Source of the DNA: VAXT01 sp963827725
GTDB lineage: Bacteria > Actinomycetota > Thermoleophilia > Gaiellales > Gaiellaceae
Assembly (NCBI GenBank): GCA_963827725.1
Contig: CAWHBM010000001.1
Span: 1-64,000 of the forward strand
Direction: 5' to 3'
DNA: 64,000 bases
Positions 15,492 through 25,131 of the stretch are shown one piece after another. The notes under the pieces were generated by a model that made no database searches, was not told the origin of the DNA, and saw only the letters and a list, made by a program, of their open reading frames with translations. A program made the translations under genes and the position numbers. Every line of letters starts with the position of its first letter. Positions within the stretch are counted from its first letter, which is position 1.

Positions 15492-16754
15492 GTGGATCGC
15501 AGGCGTTTTCTCGCTCGCACCGGGCTCGCTCTGGCGGCGAGCGGAGTCGCGTGGGAGCTCGCCGAGGAGTGGGTCGCCGAGGCGAGGCCCCTCGGGCGCC
15601 AATCTTGGGCCTCGATCCGCGACGAGTTTCTCCTCAGCCCCGGCTATCTGCACTTCGGCCTCCTCTACCTCACGTCGCATCCGAGGTCCGTCCGCGATGC
15701 GATCGACCAGCACCGACTGGGCCTCGACCGCAACCCTGTTCACTACCTCCAGGCGAACGGCTCCCAGGCCGAGGCCCGTGTGCTCGTGGCAGCCGCGCAA
15801 TACCTCGGTGGCAGCACGGCCGACATCGCGCTCACCGACTCGACGACCATGGGCCTCGGCCTGCTCTACAACGGGATCGACCTTCGAGCGGAGCAGGAAG
15901 CGCTCACGACCGAGCATGACTTCTTCGCTACGCACGAGGCGCTGCGGCTGAAGGCGGAACGCAGCGGGGCGACCGTGCGCCGCGTCCGGCTTTACAACGA
16001 GCCTGAGAACGCGTCCGAGGACGCGATCGTTGCCACTCTCCTGGGCGCGGTAGCCGCCAACACGCGCGTCGTAGCGATCACCTGGGTCCACTCGAGCAGC
16101 GGCGTCAAGCTCCCCGTTCGCGGCATCGCCGACGGTCTCCGCGAGATCAACGAAACGCGAGAAGGCGGCGAGCGGATCCTGCTCTGCGTGGACGGCGTGC
16201 ACGGAATCGGCGTCGAGAACGTGACGATGTCCGATCTCGGCTGTGACTTCTTCGCCGCCGGTACTCACAAGTGGCTGTTCGGGCCGCGTGGCACCGGCTT
16301 CGTTTGGGGCGACCCGACCGCATGGCCCTATGCCGGCCCGACGATCCCTGCGTTCGGCGGGGGCACTCACGGCGCCGCGAACACGCCTGGCGGCTTCCAC
16401 TCCTTCGAGCATCGCTGGGCGCTCGGGGAGGCCTTCCGGTTTCACCTCGGGATCGGAAAGGGGAAGGTCGAGGCGCACATCCATGCGCTCGCCTTGCGGC
16501 TCAAAAGCGGACTCGCCGCGATGGATCACGTGACGCTGAAGACACCGCTTGCCGAGTCTCTTTCCGCGGGGATCGTGTGCTTCATGGTCGACGGCATGAG
16601 CGCATCCGGAGTCGTCGCGGCGCTTCGCGCGCGGAACATCGTCGCGACGGTAACGCCCTATAGCCCCTCGTATGCCCGGCTCGCGCCCGGGTTGGTCAAC
16701 ACCTCGGGCGAGGTCGACAAGGTCCTCGACGCGATCCAGTCGTTCGCGGTGTAA
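15492..16754 (+). CDS. Tat-exported class V aminotransferase-fold PLP enzyme
   Basis: A 420-residue protein whose N-terminus, DRRRFLARTGLALAASGVAW, has twin arginines followed by a hydrophobic stretch, i.e. a Tat signal. The rest is a class V (cysteine desulfurase / isopenicillin-N epimerase-like) fold: ALTDSTTMGLGLL, VVAITWVHSSSGVKLPV, LLCVDGVHGIG, and the Schiff-base Lys in FFAAGTHKWLFGPRGTG. Tat export fits because the cofactor is inserted before transport. Substrate unknown. GTG 15492 is chosen as the first codon giving a proper signal sequence. It is convergent with the ABC importer operon. Confidence 0.75.
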   Translation: MDRRRFLARTGLALAASGVAWELAEEWVAEARPLGRQSWASIRDEFLLSPGYLHFGLLYLTSHPRSVRDAIDQHRLGLDRNPVHYLQANGSQAEARVLVAAAQYLGGSTADIALTDSTTMGLGLLYNGIDLRAEQEALTTEHDFFATHEALRLKAERSGATVRRVRLYNEPENASEDAIVATLLGAVAANTRVVAITWVHSSSGVKLPVRGIADGLREINETREGGERILLCVDGVHGIGVENVTMSDLGCDFFAAGTHKWLFGPRGTGFVWGDPTAWPYAGPTIPAFGGGTHGAANTPGGFHSFEHRWALGEAFRFHLGIGKGKVEAHIHALALRLKSGLAAMDHVTLKTPLAESLSAGIVCFMVDGMSASGVVAALRARNIVATVTPYSPSYARLAPGLVNTSGEVDKVLDAIQSFAV

Positions 16755-16768
16755 AGAGCGACCCCTCC

Positions 16769-17650
16769 TAGACGACGAATGCGTGCCGCCAGCGCTTGAT
16801 GATGCGGTACTGCAGATAGATGATCAGCGCCGTCGACCGCGAACATCGTAAGCGTCGCGGCGGCCGCGTAGCCGTAGCGCAGGTACTCGAACCCGTTCCG
16901 GTAGATGAAGAGCGGCAGGTAGGTCGTCGCGTAAGGATGAGGGCCTCCTTCCGTCACGATCAACGCGGGCACGAAGTTCGCTTGGAACGAGTAGATCGTG
17001 TCCCGGAACATGAGCAGCAGGAGCGTGGGCGCCATCACAGGGAGCGTGATGCGCAGGAACATGAAATGCGGCCGCGCGCCCTCGATGTCGCCCAGCTCGT
17101 AGAGCTCGGACGGGATCCCCTGGCGGGTCGCCATGGCGACGATGAACCCCTCGCCGATCGTGAAGAGGCTCATGATGATCACGGCCCACTGGGCTGCCCG
17201 CGGGTCGGTCAGCCAGGACGGCGTCGGCCCTCCGAGAGCGCCAAGGGCCAGGTTCAGCGGCCCGTACAGCGGGTTGAAGATCCAGAGCCAGAGCAGCGCG
17301 AAGGCGACGTCCGGCACGACCGTCGGCAGATAGCCGGCGGTGCGATAGCCGGCGACGCCGCGAAAGCGCTTGTGCAGCAGCAAGGCAAACACGACCGCCC
17401 CGAGCAGACGTAGCGGCACCGCGAAGACGATGAACATGAGCGAGTTCCGCATCGCCGTCTTGAAGATGTCGTCGCCCCACAGCTCCTGGAAGTTCTCCAG
17501 GCCGATGAACCGCGGCGAGCGGATCAGGTCGTACTCGGTCAGCGCGAGACCGAATGTGATCACCGCCGGCAGGGCGATCAGCACCGAGATGCCGATGACG
17601 TAGGGAGCGAGCATGACGGCGTACTCGCGGCGCTCCTTGTCGCGCAGCAT
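16769..17650 (-). CDS. sugar ABC transporter permease, MalF/UgpA type (frameshift near C-terminus)
   Basis: A membrane permease with about six hydrophobic segments, starting MLRDKERREYAVMLAPYVIG. ELYELGDIEGARPHFMFLRI is the cytoplasmic coupling loop. Near 16835 the frame breaks; read one base over, the C-terminus becomes IIYLQYRIIKRWRHAFVV and stops at 16769. This is how this family ends, so an indel error or recent mutation is likely. It is the last gene of a four-gene importer operon (permease, binding protein, ATPase, permease) and lies 3 bp after the ATPase stop. Confidence 0.8.
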
Positions 17651-17653
17651 CCT

Positions 17654-18709
17654 CTAGCCCAGACTCTCGCCAGTCGCCGCGTCGAAGACGTAGACGTACT
17701 CGGAATCGGCGCTCACCCGCACCGTCTCGCCGGCCTCCGGGCGGCGGTTGGACGCCACACGCGCGATCAGCGCCTTCCCATCCGCGACCAGATGAACGAA
17801 GGTTTCGCTTCCAGCGACCTCCAGAACCTGCACTTGCGCGCGGGTGCCACGGCTGCGTGTCACGTGGACGTGCTCCGGCCGGATTCCGACCTCGAGCTCG
17901 CGACCCCGGACGGAGTCGCTCATGGGCACAGGCGAGAAGAGGAATGGCCCAGCTTTGAGCGCTCCGTCCTCTAACTGACCCGGAAAGAAATTCATGGCCG
18001 GGCTTCCGATGAAGTGCGCGACGAAGCGATTGACAGGGCGGCTGTAGATCTCGTCGGGAGGGCCGAGCTGCTGCAGCTCACCCTGGTTCAAGACTGCGAC
18101 GCGGTCGCCGAGCGTCAGAGCCTCGACCTGGTCGTGCGTGACGTACATCATCGTCGCCTCCAGGCGTTGGTGGAGGCGCTTGAGCTCGGCGCGCATCTGC
18201 ACGCGCAGCTGGGCGTCGAGGTTCGAGAGCGGCTCGTCGAGGAGGAAGACATCCGGCTCGCGCACAAGCGCGCGGGCCAAGGCGACTCGCTGGCGTTCCC
18301 CGCCCGACAGCTCGAACGGCCTGCGCTCCAGAAGCTCGCCGCAGCCGACGACCTTCGCGGCCGATTCGACCCGGCCGGCGGCCTCTGCGCGCGCGACGCC
18401 TCGGGCCCGCAGGCCGAAGCCGATGTTCTCGGCCACGGTCAGGTGCGGGAAGAGCGCGTAGCTCTGGAAGACCATCGAGATGTTGCGGCCGGCCGGCGGG
18501 ACACGCGTGACGTCACGACCGCCGATGTGAATCGTGCCGTCGGTGACGTCCTCGAGGCCGGCAGCAGCTCGCAGGGCTGTGCTCTTGCCCGAGCCTGAGG
18601 GGCCAACGAGGACGATCAGCTCCCCGTCGGCCACGTCGAGATCGAGGCCGCGGAGCGCCCGGATCGAACCGTAGTCCTTCCGGACGCCCGCGAACCTCAG
18701 TTCTGCCAT
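17654..18709 (-). CDS. ABC transporter ATP-binding protein, MalK/UgpC type
   Basis: A 351-residue ATPase that energises sugar uptake. Walker A is LVGPSGSGKSTALRA, the Q-loop is SMVFQSYALFPHL, the signature is ELSGGERQRVALARAL, Walker B is DVFLLDEPLSNLD, and the switch is MMYVTHDQVEA. A C-terminal TOBE-type regulatory domain follows (EVGIRPEHVHV). Start ATG at 18709 (MAELRFAGVRKDYG) lies 10 bp after the binding-protein stop. Such ATPases sometimes serve several importers; here its neighbours give it a dedicated partner set. Confidence 0.9.
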   Translation of the reverse strand: MAELRFAGVRKDYGSIRALRGLDLDVADGELIVLVGPSGSGKSTALRAAAGLEDVTDGTIHIGGRDVTRVPPAGRNISMVFQSYALFPHLTVAENIGFGLRARGVARAEAAGRVESAAKVVGCGELLERRPFELSGGERQRVALARALVREPDVFLLDEPLSNLDAQLRVQMRAELKRLHQRLEATMMYVTHDQVEALTLGDRVAVLNQGELQQLGPPDEIYSRPVNRFVAHFIGSPAMNFFPGQLEDGALKAGPFLFSPVPMSDSVRGRELEVGIRPEHVHVTRSRGTRAQVQVLEVAGSETFVHLVADGKALIARVASNRRPEAGETVRVSADSEYVYVFDAATGESLG

Positions 18710-18719
18710 CAGTGAGGCA

Positions 18720-20013
18720 CTAGCCCTCGGCCCGCGCGAAGATCGGATCCGTCGCGGCGCGCAGCTCCCCGACGACCGCGGGGACGCCCTCGCCCTTGTA
18801 GAAGCCTTCCTCGAGGATCGGGTTGGCCGCATCCTCGATCTCGGGCCAGGTCGAGATGCTCGGCACCTGGCGAATCACCGGGATCGTGTCGAGGAAGACC
18901 TGCGAGTTCGCCGGCTTCGCAGTCGGGTCGAGGAAGGCATCCGACTCGGCAACCGACTTGAGAGACGGCACCGTGCGACCCGACTTCGCCACGATCGGCG
19001 CACCCTCCGGGCCGAGCGCGTACTCCATGAAGCTCCAGGCCGCCTCCTTGTTCTCGGAGGCCTTGGTCAAGCAGTACGCGTCGGAGTGGAGGATGCCCGC
19101 CTGCTCGGCGTGCTGCGGGAGAGCCGCGATGTCCCAGTCGAAGTCCTGGATCGTGCGGAAGGTCGGCGTCGCGCGGCGCGACGACAGCACCATCGCCATT
19201 CGGCCATTCTGGAAACGCGTCTCGTCGTCCTCGGCCTCGACCTCTTCGTCACCGGGCGAGACCTTCTCGACGATGTGGAGCTGGAAGAAGCGCTCGAGCG
19301 CCTCCTCGGCCTCGGGCGTGTCCAGCGTGAAGTGTGTCGGCTGCTCATCGTCGTCGACGACCTCGCCGCCGTTCGACCAGACGAAGGGCGCGACGCGGAT
19401 GATCGACGCTTCGACTCCGAGGCCGTAGACCTCGGCCTTGCCGTCGCCGTTCGAGTCCTTCGTCAGCTTCTTCGCAGCGGCGACCATGTCGTCCCAGCTT
19501 CCAGCCCTCCTTCGGCTCGGCGACGCCGGCCTCGTTGAACATGTCCTTGTTGTAGTAGACGACGAGGCTCGAGATGTTCTGTGGGAGGCAGGTGAGCTTG
19601 CCGTCGAAGCGGAAGGCGTCCATCGCCTGGTCGTAGAAGTCCTCCTGCTGGAAGACGTCCGAGCCGTCCACGCGCTCTTCGATGGGATCGAGGACGCCTC
19701 GCGCGGCGAACTGTCCGTAGAAGCGGTAGTTGAGCAGGAACAGGTCGGGTGGCGTTCCGGCTGCAAACGAGGTCGACAACCGTGCGATCAGGTCGTCGCG
19801 GTCGCTCGCCTCGATCAGCTTCACCTTCACGTCCGGCTGCTCGTTCTCGTACGCGGCGATCACCTCGCGGTAGGCCTGGATCTCCTCCGGATCGCCGAAG
19901 ACCATGAACTCGACGTCCCCGGAAACCTTCCCTCCAGCATCTCCGTTGCCGCTGTCGCCTCCGCAGCCGGCCAGAAGCAGAAGCGCGCAGAGCGCGATCA
20001 ATCCCTTCCTCAC
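18720..20013 (-). CDS. extracellular sugar-binding lipoprotein of an ABC importer (frameshift)
   Basis: The start GTG at 20013 follows a strong ribosome site (GGGGAGGA). The signal peptide ends in a lipobox (LLLLAGCGG). Mature sequence such as VEFMVFGDPEEIQAYREVI, FAAGTPPDLFLLN and YNKDMFNEAGVAEP, then (after a frameshift near 19500) WDDMVAAAKKLTKDSNGDG and MEYALGPEGAPIVAKSG, is that of MalE/UgpB-type solute-binding proteins. With the shift corrected the length is about 430, usual for the family. The sugar cannot be predicted. No glycoside hydrolase lies nearby. Confidence 0.8.
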
Positions 20014-20086
20014 GATTCCTCCCCGCCAATCGATATCAGAGCGGATACCGTGCCACGCCCGAGCGGACCCGGTCAAACGGGAAGCG

Positions 20087-20941
20087 TCAGCGCCCCAGCC
20101 AGCCGGCGCCGCGAAACTCCTGCAAGAAGTAGCGCTGGACATAGAGGAACGCAAGGACGACGGGCAGGGTGGCCGCCACCGAGCCGGCGAGCAGAAGCGG
20201 GAAGTTGGTCCGGTCGAGCACCGAGAGCGCCCTCAGCCCCAGCGGTACCGTGAATGTCTCCTGGGCGGAGAGAAAGATGAGCGGGTCGAGGAAGTTGCTC
20301 CAGGTGAAAACGAAGGCGAGCACGGCAACCGCGACGGTCACCGGCCGAACGAGCGGCATCGCCACCCGCCGCCAGATCGCGAGCGGGCCGAGCCCCTCGA
20401 GCCGCGCTGCCTCGAACAGCTCGGGTGGAAGCCGCTTGAAGCTCCAGTAGTAGAGGAGCACGTAGAAGGGCGAGGTGCCCATGATCGCCGGCGCGATCAG
20501 CGGTATGTAAGGAAAGCCTTCGGGATTGCCGATCAGGTCGAGGTACTTGAAGAGGACGAAGCGCGGGACGAGCAGCGCCGTCAGCGGGACCATCAGGGCA
20601 ACGAGGGAGGTGACGATGAGCGCACCGGCCCAGCGTCGCGGCAGCCGAAACATGGCGAACGCGGCCCACGATGCCGTCAGCACGGTCAGCGGCACGGCGA
20701 AGGCCACGACGATCAGCGAGTTGAGCGTGTAGCGAGGGATGTCGACGAGGTCGAAGGCGCGCTCGTAGTTACTCCAGGCGAGCGGTGACGGGATCAAGTC
20801 GGGATACCGCGGCGGCGGGAGGCCGGCCTCCCGCAACGAGCCGCTGAGCATGAAGAAGAGCGGGAGAACGAACACGACCGCGATCGTGAGCGCGGCCAGA
20901 TGCCTCAGCCATTTGCTCCTGTTGCGCCGGCCGGTTTCCAC
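20087..20941 (-). CDS. sugar ABC transporter permease, MalG/UgpE type
   Basis: A 284-residue permease with six predicted membrane segments, the first at residues 14-35 (LAALTIAVVFVLPLFFML). The EAA coupling loop is FEAARLEGLGPLAIWRRVAM. It is the first gene of the importer operon, about 73 bp upstream of the binding protein, and ends in AGWLGR. The order permease-lipoprotein-ATPase-permease is less common than lipoprotein-permease-permease. Confidence 0.88.
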   Translation of the reverse strand: METGRRNRSKWLRHLAALTIAVVFVLPLFFMLSGSLREAGLPPPRYPDLIPSPLAWSNYERAFDLVDIPRYTLNSLIVVAFAVPLTVLTASWAAFAMFRLPRRWAGALIVTSLVALMVPLTALLVPRFVLFKYLDLIGNPEGFPYIPLIAPAIMGTSPFYVLLYYWSFKRLPPELFEAARLEGLGPLAIWRRVAMPLVRPVTVAVAVLAFVFTWSNFLDPLIFLSAQETFTVPLGLRALSVLDRTNFPLLLAGSVAATLPVVLAFLYVQRYFLQEFRGAGWLGR

Positions 20942-21023
20942 GTCAGGAATCTATAGCGGTGGCGCGAAAAAAGGACGTCCGGACCGGTGCTACCGTGTCG
21001 CGAACGCCCTCTTGGCAGGGAAT

Positions 21024-21656
21024 TTAGCGGCCGCCGGCTCGCCGGGCAACGAGCGCCGTTCCACCGCCCGCCGCAAAGTCTGCAAAATCCGCAAAACCCC
21101 GCTTCGCCAGCTCCTTCTGCAGGAGCTCTGGCGGGACGTAGATCGGCGTCTCGGGCCCGGCTGAGAACGAGAAGACGACTGTGCCGCCGGGAGCCGTGAC
21201 GCGCGCAAGCTCGTCGAAGAACGGGATCATGTTCGCGAGCGAGACCAGGTCGAACGACGCGTCCGGATAGGGCAGCCGCTCCGCGTCGGCCTCCTCGAAC
21301 CGGACGCGGTCGGCAAGCTCGGGCGGCGTCCTGCTGCGCGCATCGTCGAGCATCGCCGTGGCGAGATCCGCCCCCACGACCTCGGCTTCCGGATAGCGCC
21401 TCGCCAGGATGAAGGCCGCCCTGCCCGTCCCGGTTCCGAGGTCGAGCGCGCGCTTCGGCGGGGTCTCGATCGAGTCGAGCCCCGCTTCAAGCGAGGCGAA
21501 GGCGTCCGGCCCTCGCCGCTCGTCCCAGGCAGGCGCGATGCGGTTGAACTGAAGCCGCGTCAGCGGTCGCAGCAGACGCCAGGCCCAAGGTCGGCGCACG
21601 ACCTGGTTTGTCGTGAACCGCGCGAACTTGCGGCCCAGCTGCTCGAGCGAGCTCAT
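21024..21656 (-). CDS. class I SAM-dependent methyltransferase (UbiE/MenG-like)
   Basis: A 210-residue Rossmann methyltransferase. Motif I is ALDLGTGTGRAAF (SAM glycine loop), followed by EVVGADLATAMLDDAR, RFEEADAERLPYPDASFDLV and RVTAPGGTVVFSFSAG. The substrate is open; similarity is to small-molecule and quinone methylases. It overlaps the preceding gene by 4 bp and is the last gene of the long haem/cytochrome gene train. A link to menaquinone methylation is possible but not shown. Confidence 0.75.
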   Translation of the reverse strand: MSSLEQLGRKFARFTTNQVVRRPWAWRLLRPLTRLQFNRIAPAWDERRGPDAFASLEAGLDSIETPPKRALDLGTGTGRAAFILARRYPEAEVVGADLATAMLDDARSRTPPELADRVRFEEADAERLPYPDASFDLVSLANMIPFFDELARVTAPGGTVVFSFSAGPETPIYVPPELLQKELAKRGFADFADFAAGGGTALVARRAGGR

Positions 21657-22456
21657 TCGGCGATCCTGATCCGGATGTCCACTCCCGGACGCGCCTGGAA
21701 TGTCTCGGCGGCGCTGCCCCCGCTGATCGCGATCGCGATGTTCTCGTAGGCGTCCTCGTAGAGGATGATCTCCCCGCGACGCACATCGGCGAACGTCCGC
21801 GCCGCGATCGCGTAGTAGCGCTCCGAGCCCAGCTCGAGCTCGACCTGGACGCCCGGCTCGATGCCGAGCCGCTGGAGATGCTGCCGTGTCAGGTTCAGCT
21901 GCATGTTCCCGAAACGGTCGACGTAGAGGCAGACGGCGCGAACACGCTTCGCCGTCGTCTCGGGCTGTGGGACGTCGAGGCGCACGAGCGAAGCGGGCTC
22001 GATCGACGGCCCGAGCTCCTCGATCGCAACGCCCTTCGCGAGGTGCGCGGCAGCCGGCGAGAAGAGATCTCGGCCGTGGAAGGTCGCCGAGACGGGCTCG
22101 AGCGCGTAGTCGCGATTCGTCACCTCGTAGGCCGCTTCGATCCCACCGAGCTTCTCGGCGGCGGGAATCAGCAAGCCGTTGTCGGGGCCGACGAAGAGGC
22201 GCCCGTCGCCGCTCCGAAGCGCGAGAGCCCGCCGCTCCGTGCCCACTCCAGGGTCGACGACCGCGAGGTGAACCCCCTCCGGGTGGTACGGGAGCGTGTT
22301 CGCGAGCACGAGCGAGCCCTGCAGCACGCCCTGCGGCTGGATCCCGTGCGTGATGTCGATGATCTCGATCTCGGGCGCGATTCGCTTGATCACGCCGTGA
22401 CAGGTGCCGACGAAGTCGTCCTCGAGCCCGAAGTCGGTCAGGAAGGTGACGAACAT
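21653..22456 (-). CDS. SAM hydroxide adenosyltransferase (DUF62 family)
   Basis: The family splits S-adenosylmethionine to adenosine and methionine using water/hydroxide and is related to fluorinases and chlorinases. Family blocks visible: FVTFLTDFGLEDDFVG at the N-terminus, IDITHGIQPQGVLQGSLVL, VHLAVVDPGVGTERRALAL, LFVGPDNGLL, FHGRDLFSPAAAHLA and VDRFGNMQLNL. Length (267) is normal. The physiological role is unclear. It sits 2 bp after hemD and overlaps the downstream methyltransferase by 4 bp, so it could recycle or limit SAM for that enzyme. Confidence 0.88.
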   Translation of the reverse strand: MFVTFLTDFGLEDDFVGTCHGVIKRIAPEIEIIDITHGIQPQGVLQGSLVLANTLPYHPEGVHLAVVDPGVGTERRALALRSGDGRLFVGPDNGLLIPAAEKLGGIEAAYEVTNRDYALEPVSATFHGRDLFSPAAAHLAKGVAIEELGPSIEPASLVRLDVPQPETTAKRVRAVCLYVDRFGNMQLNLTRQHLQRLGIEPGVQVELELGSERYYAIAARTFADVRRGEIILYEDAYENIAIAISGGSAAETFQARPGVDIRIRIAE

Positions 22457-22458
22457 TC

Positions 22459-23097
22459 TCAGCGCGACGCTAACCCACTGACGGCGGCGACGAGGCCTTC
22501 CAGGTCGTGAGTCTTGGCTTCTGCGGCGACTCGGAGACCGGCGGCCTGCGCTGTCCGGGTGGTCCGGGGGCCGATCGAGACGGCCGGGATGTCGGTTCCG
22601 AGCTCGGCGAACGAGCGGGCCGCCGAGCCAGAGGCGAGCACGACGAGGTCGCCGTCCGGCGGCGTCGCGGGGCGCACCAGATGCGTGCGATAGAGAGCGA
22701 TGAAGTCGGCGCCGAGCTCCTCGATCGGTCGGCGGCGGGCACCTTCGGCGGCTGCGAACAGAATGCGCCCCTCGGGCCGTGGGAACTCGGAGAGCAGCCC
22801 GTCCTGCGAGGAGACCGTGGGAACGAACGCGGGCTCGACTCCCAGCTCGCGCAGCGTCTCGGCGGTGCCGGGCCCGACCGCCGCAACCTTCGGCAACTCG
22901 CCCCGCACCCGGGAGACGAGCTCGCGAGCGCCGTTCGGACTAGTCACGATCACCCACTCGTATCCGCCGACGTCGACCGGCTCCACAAAGGGCTCGACCT
23001 CGATCAGCGGGCACTCGACGATCTCGTGGCCGAGCTCCTCCAGGCGGGCGACGAGCGGGCCTGCCTGGTCCCGCGGCCTCGTGACGATCACCTTCAC
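22459..23097 (-). CDS. hemD: uroporphyrinogen-III synthase
   Basis: It cyclises hydroxymethylbilane with inversion of ring D. HemD is poorly conserved; recognisable parts are VIVTRPRDQAGPLVARL, WVIVTSPNGARELV, VAAVGPGTAETLRELG, VVLASGSAARSF and AVSIGPRTTRTAQAAGLRV. Length 212 is slightly short but normal for the single-domain form. The GTG start overlaps the hemC stop (GTGA). The hemA-hemC-hemD order supports the call strongly. Confidence 0.88.
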   Translation of the reverse strand: MKVIVTRPRDQAGPLVARLEELGHEIVECPLIEVEPFVEPVDVGGYEWVIVTSPNGARELVSRVRGELPKVAAVGPGTAETLRELGVEPAFVPTVSSQDGLLSEFPRPEGRILFAAAEGARRRPIEELGADFIALYRTHLVRPATPPDGDLVVLASGSAARSFAELGTDIPAVSIGPRTTRTAQAAGLRVAAEAKTHDLEGLVAAVSGLASR

Positions 23098-23921
23098 GTG
23101 GGAACCAGCGACAGCAGCTCGGCGGCGAGCGCGTCGGGATCATCGCCGCTTCGCCGCTCGATCCAGCGGCCGTCCGGATCGGCGACGAGACCGGTCAGAG
23201 AGTCCCCGTCGTGATATGCCGCGATCGGCGCGAGGCACCCGCCACCGATCAAGCCGACGCAGCGCCGCTCGGCTGCGACCCGCCGGTGCGTCTCGGGATC
23301 GTTCGCCTCGGCGACGAGCTCCTCCTCTCCGACGCGAACCTGGAGCGCCAGCGCACCCTGGCCCGCTTCGGGGAGCAGCTCGTCGGGCTCGAAGCGGTGG
23401 CCGATCTCGGCGCCGAGCCCCAGCCGGTCGAGCCCGCAGGCGGCGAGAACGACTGCGTCGAGGCCGCGCTCACCCCGCTTGCGGAGGCGGGTGTCGATGT
23501 TCCCGCGCAGCGGCTCGATCGACAGCGTCGGCTCGAGTGCGAGAAGCTGGGCCCGGCGACGCACCGAGGCGGTTCCGATCCGCATCTCGGGGCGGATTCC
23601 GTCGGCGCCGCAGAGGGCGTCCCGCGGGTCTTCGCGCGGCGGGTATGCCCCGACGGCAAGCCCGTCCGTGTCCGTCGAGGTCATGTCCTTCGCGGAATGG
23701 ACGGCAACGTCGATCTGCCCGTCGAGGAGCGCCTCCTCGAGCTCTTTCACGAACACGCCTCGCTCCCCGATCTCGCCGAACGGCTTCGTCCGATCGCGGT
23801 CACCGGCCGTCGTGATCGGGACGAGCGCGATCTCGATCCCGGGCCCGCGCAGCACCTCGCAGGCGAGCGCAGCCTGCGTGAGCGCGAGCCTACTTCCGCG
23901 GCTTCCGACTCGAATCAGCAC
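23094..23921 (-). CDS. hemC: porphobilinogen deaminase (hydroxymethylbilane synthase)
   Basis: It joins four porphobilinogens into hydroxymethylbilane. RVGSRGSRLALTQA is the N-terminal motif, VHSAKDMTS and GTASVRRRAQLLA line the active site, RGNIDTRLRK follows, and the cofactor-carrying Cys is in GGGCLAPIAAYH. The start GTG at 23921 lies inside the end of hemA (32-bp overlap); a slightly longer start at 23942 is possible. About 275 residues, rather short but complete. Confidence 0.93.
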   Translation of the reverse strand: MLIRVGSRGSRLALTQAALACEVLRGPGIEIALVPITTAGDRDRTKPFGEIGERGVFVKELEEALLDGQIDVAVHSAKDMTSTDTDGLAVGAYPPREDPRDALCGADGIRPEMRIGTASVRRRAQLLALEPTLSIEPLRGNIDTRLRKRGERGLDAVVLAACGLDRLGLGAEIGHRFEPDELLPEAGQGALALQVRVGEEELVAEANDPETHRRVAAERRCVGLIGGGCLAPIAAYHDGDSLTGLVADPDGRWIERRSGDDPDALAAELLSLVPT

Positions 23922-25131
23922 GCTCGTCCTCCCCGAGACCAAACAGGTGCCGAGCCGCGTCGACGTATCCCGACCCTTCGGTTGCCGCCGCTTCCTTCAA
24001 GCGAACGATCGGGACGTGCAGGATCTTGTTCACGATCTGTGACGTCAGCGACTCGACGGTTTGGCGTTCGCTCTCGGACAGGCCCTCCAGGCGGCTCTGG
24101 GCCTTCGCCAGCTCGCCCGAGCGGATGCTCTCCGCGCGTTCGCGGAGCGACGCGATTGCGGGAACGACGTCGAGCGAGGCCTGCCAGTCGCGGAACCGGT
24201 CCGCCTCGTGCGCGACGATCGACTCCGCGCGCGCGGCCTCACGCCATCTCCCACTGAGGCTTTCGCTGACGACCGCCTGCAGGTCGTCGATGTCGTAGAG
24301 GTAACAGTCGTCGAGGTCGGCGACCGACGGCTCGACATCACGCGGGACCGCGAGATCGATGAAAAACAGCGGCCGGCCCTTACGGTCGGGCACGCGGTCC
24401 GCCGTCAGGACGAATCCGGGCGCGCTCGTCGACGAGACGACGACATCCGCGCGGGCAAGCTCTTCTCCGACCTGCTCGAACGCAACGGCCTGCCCGCCGA
24501 AGCGCGCTGCCAGCTTCTCGGCCCCTCCCCGCGTCCTGCTCGTGACAGCCGCGATCGAAGCTCCCCGAGCGGCGAGGCTCCGTGCTGCGAGCTCGCTCAC
24601 CTCGCCCGCGCCGACGAGCAGCACCCGGCAGCCTTCCAGCTCGCCGAACACCTGCTGGGCAAGCGCCGCGGCCGCTGAGGACACCGATGCGGGACTTTCG
24701 CCGATTGCGGTCTCGGAACGAACCTTCTTGCCCGCGTGCAGCGCCTGCCGGAAGAGCCGGTCGAGCACTGGGCCGCACGCGCCGGCCTCATAGGCGGTGC
24801 GCACCTGGCCGAGGATCTCGCCTTCGCCGGGGACGAGCGAGTCCAGCCCGGCCGCAACCCGGAACAGATGAAGCGCCGCTGCCTCGTCGCGAAGGCGGTA
24901 GAGCTCGATCTCACCCTCCGCCAGCGCGGCCCCGGCCAAGCTCTCCGCACGCTCGGGATCGGTATGAGCGAGGTAGAGCTCCGTGCGGTTGCAGGTCGAA
25001 AGGCAGACAGCCTCGCCTCCGTCGGCAAGACGCGAAGCGAGCTCGGCCGCGCCGTCGAGATCGAAGGCGACCCGCTCCCGCACCTCGACCGGCGCGAGCC
25101 TATGCGACGTGCCGACGAGAACGAGGTTCAT
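23890..25131 (-). CDS. hemA: glutamyl-tRNA reductase
   Basis: First committed step of C5-pathway haem synthesis, reducing Glu-tRNA to glutamate-1-semialdehyde. The N-terminus is MNLVLVGTSHRLAPVEVRE and the catalytic Cys is in VCLSTCNRTELY (about residue 48). GEGEILGQVRTAYE, the NADPH loop VLLVGAGEVSELAARSL, and FFIDLAVPRDVEP follow. Start ATG 25131 overlaps the upstream ccsA-like gene by 4 bp. 413 residues, the usual length. Use of hemA shows the C5 rather than the Shemin route. Confidence 0.95.
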   Translation of the reverse strand: MNLVLVGTSHRLAPVEVRERVAFDLDGAAELASRLADGGEAVCLSTCNRTELYLAHTDPERAESLAGAALAEGEIELYRLRDEAAALHLFRVAAGLDSLVPGEGEILGQVRTAYEAGACGPVLDRLFRQALHAGKKVRSETAIGESPASVSSAAAALAQQVFGELEGCRVLLVGAGEVSELAARSLAARGASIAAVTSRTRGGAEKLAARFGGQAVAFEQVGEELARADVVVSSTSAPGFVLTADRVPDRKGRPLFFIDLAVPRDVEPSVADLDDCYLYDIDDLQAVVSESLSGRWREAARAESIVAHEADRFRDWQASLDVVPAIASLRERAESIRSGELAKAQSRLEGLSESERQTVESLTSQIVNKILHVPIVRLKEAAATEGSGYVDAARHLFGLGEDERADSSRKPRK

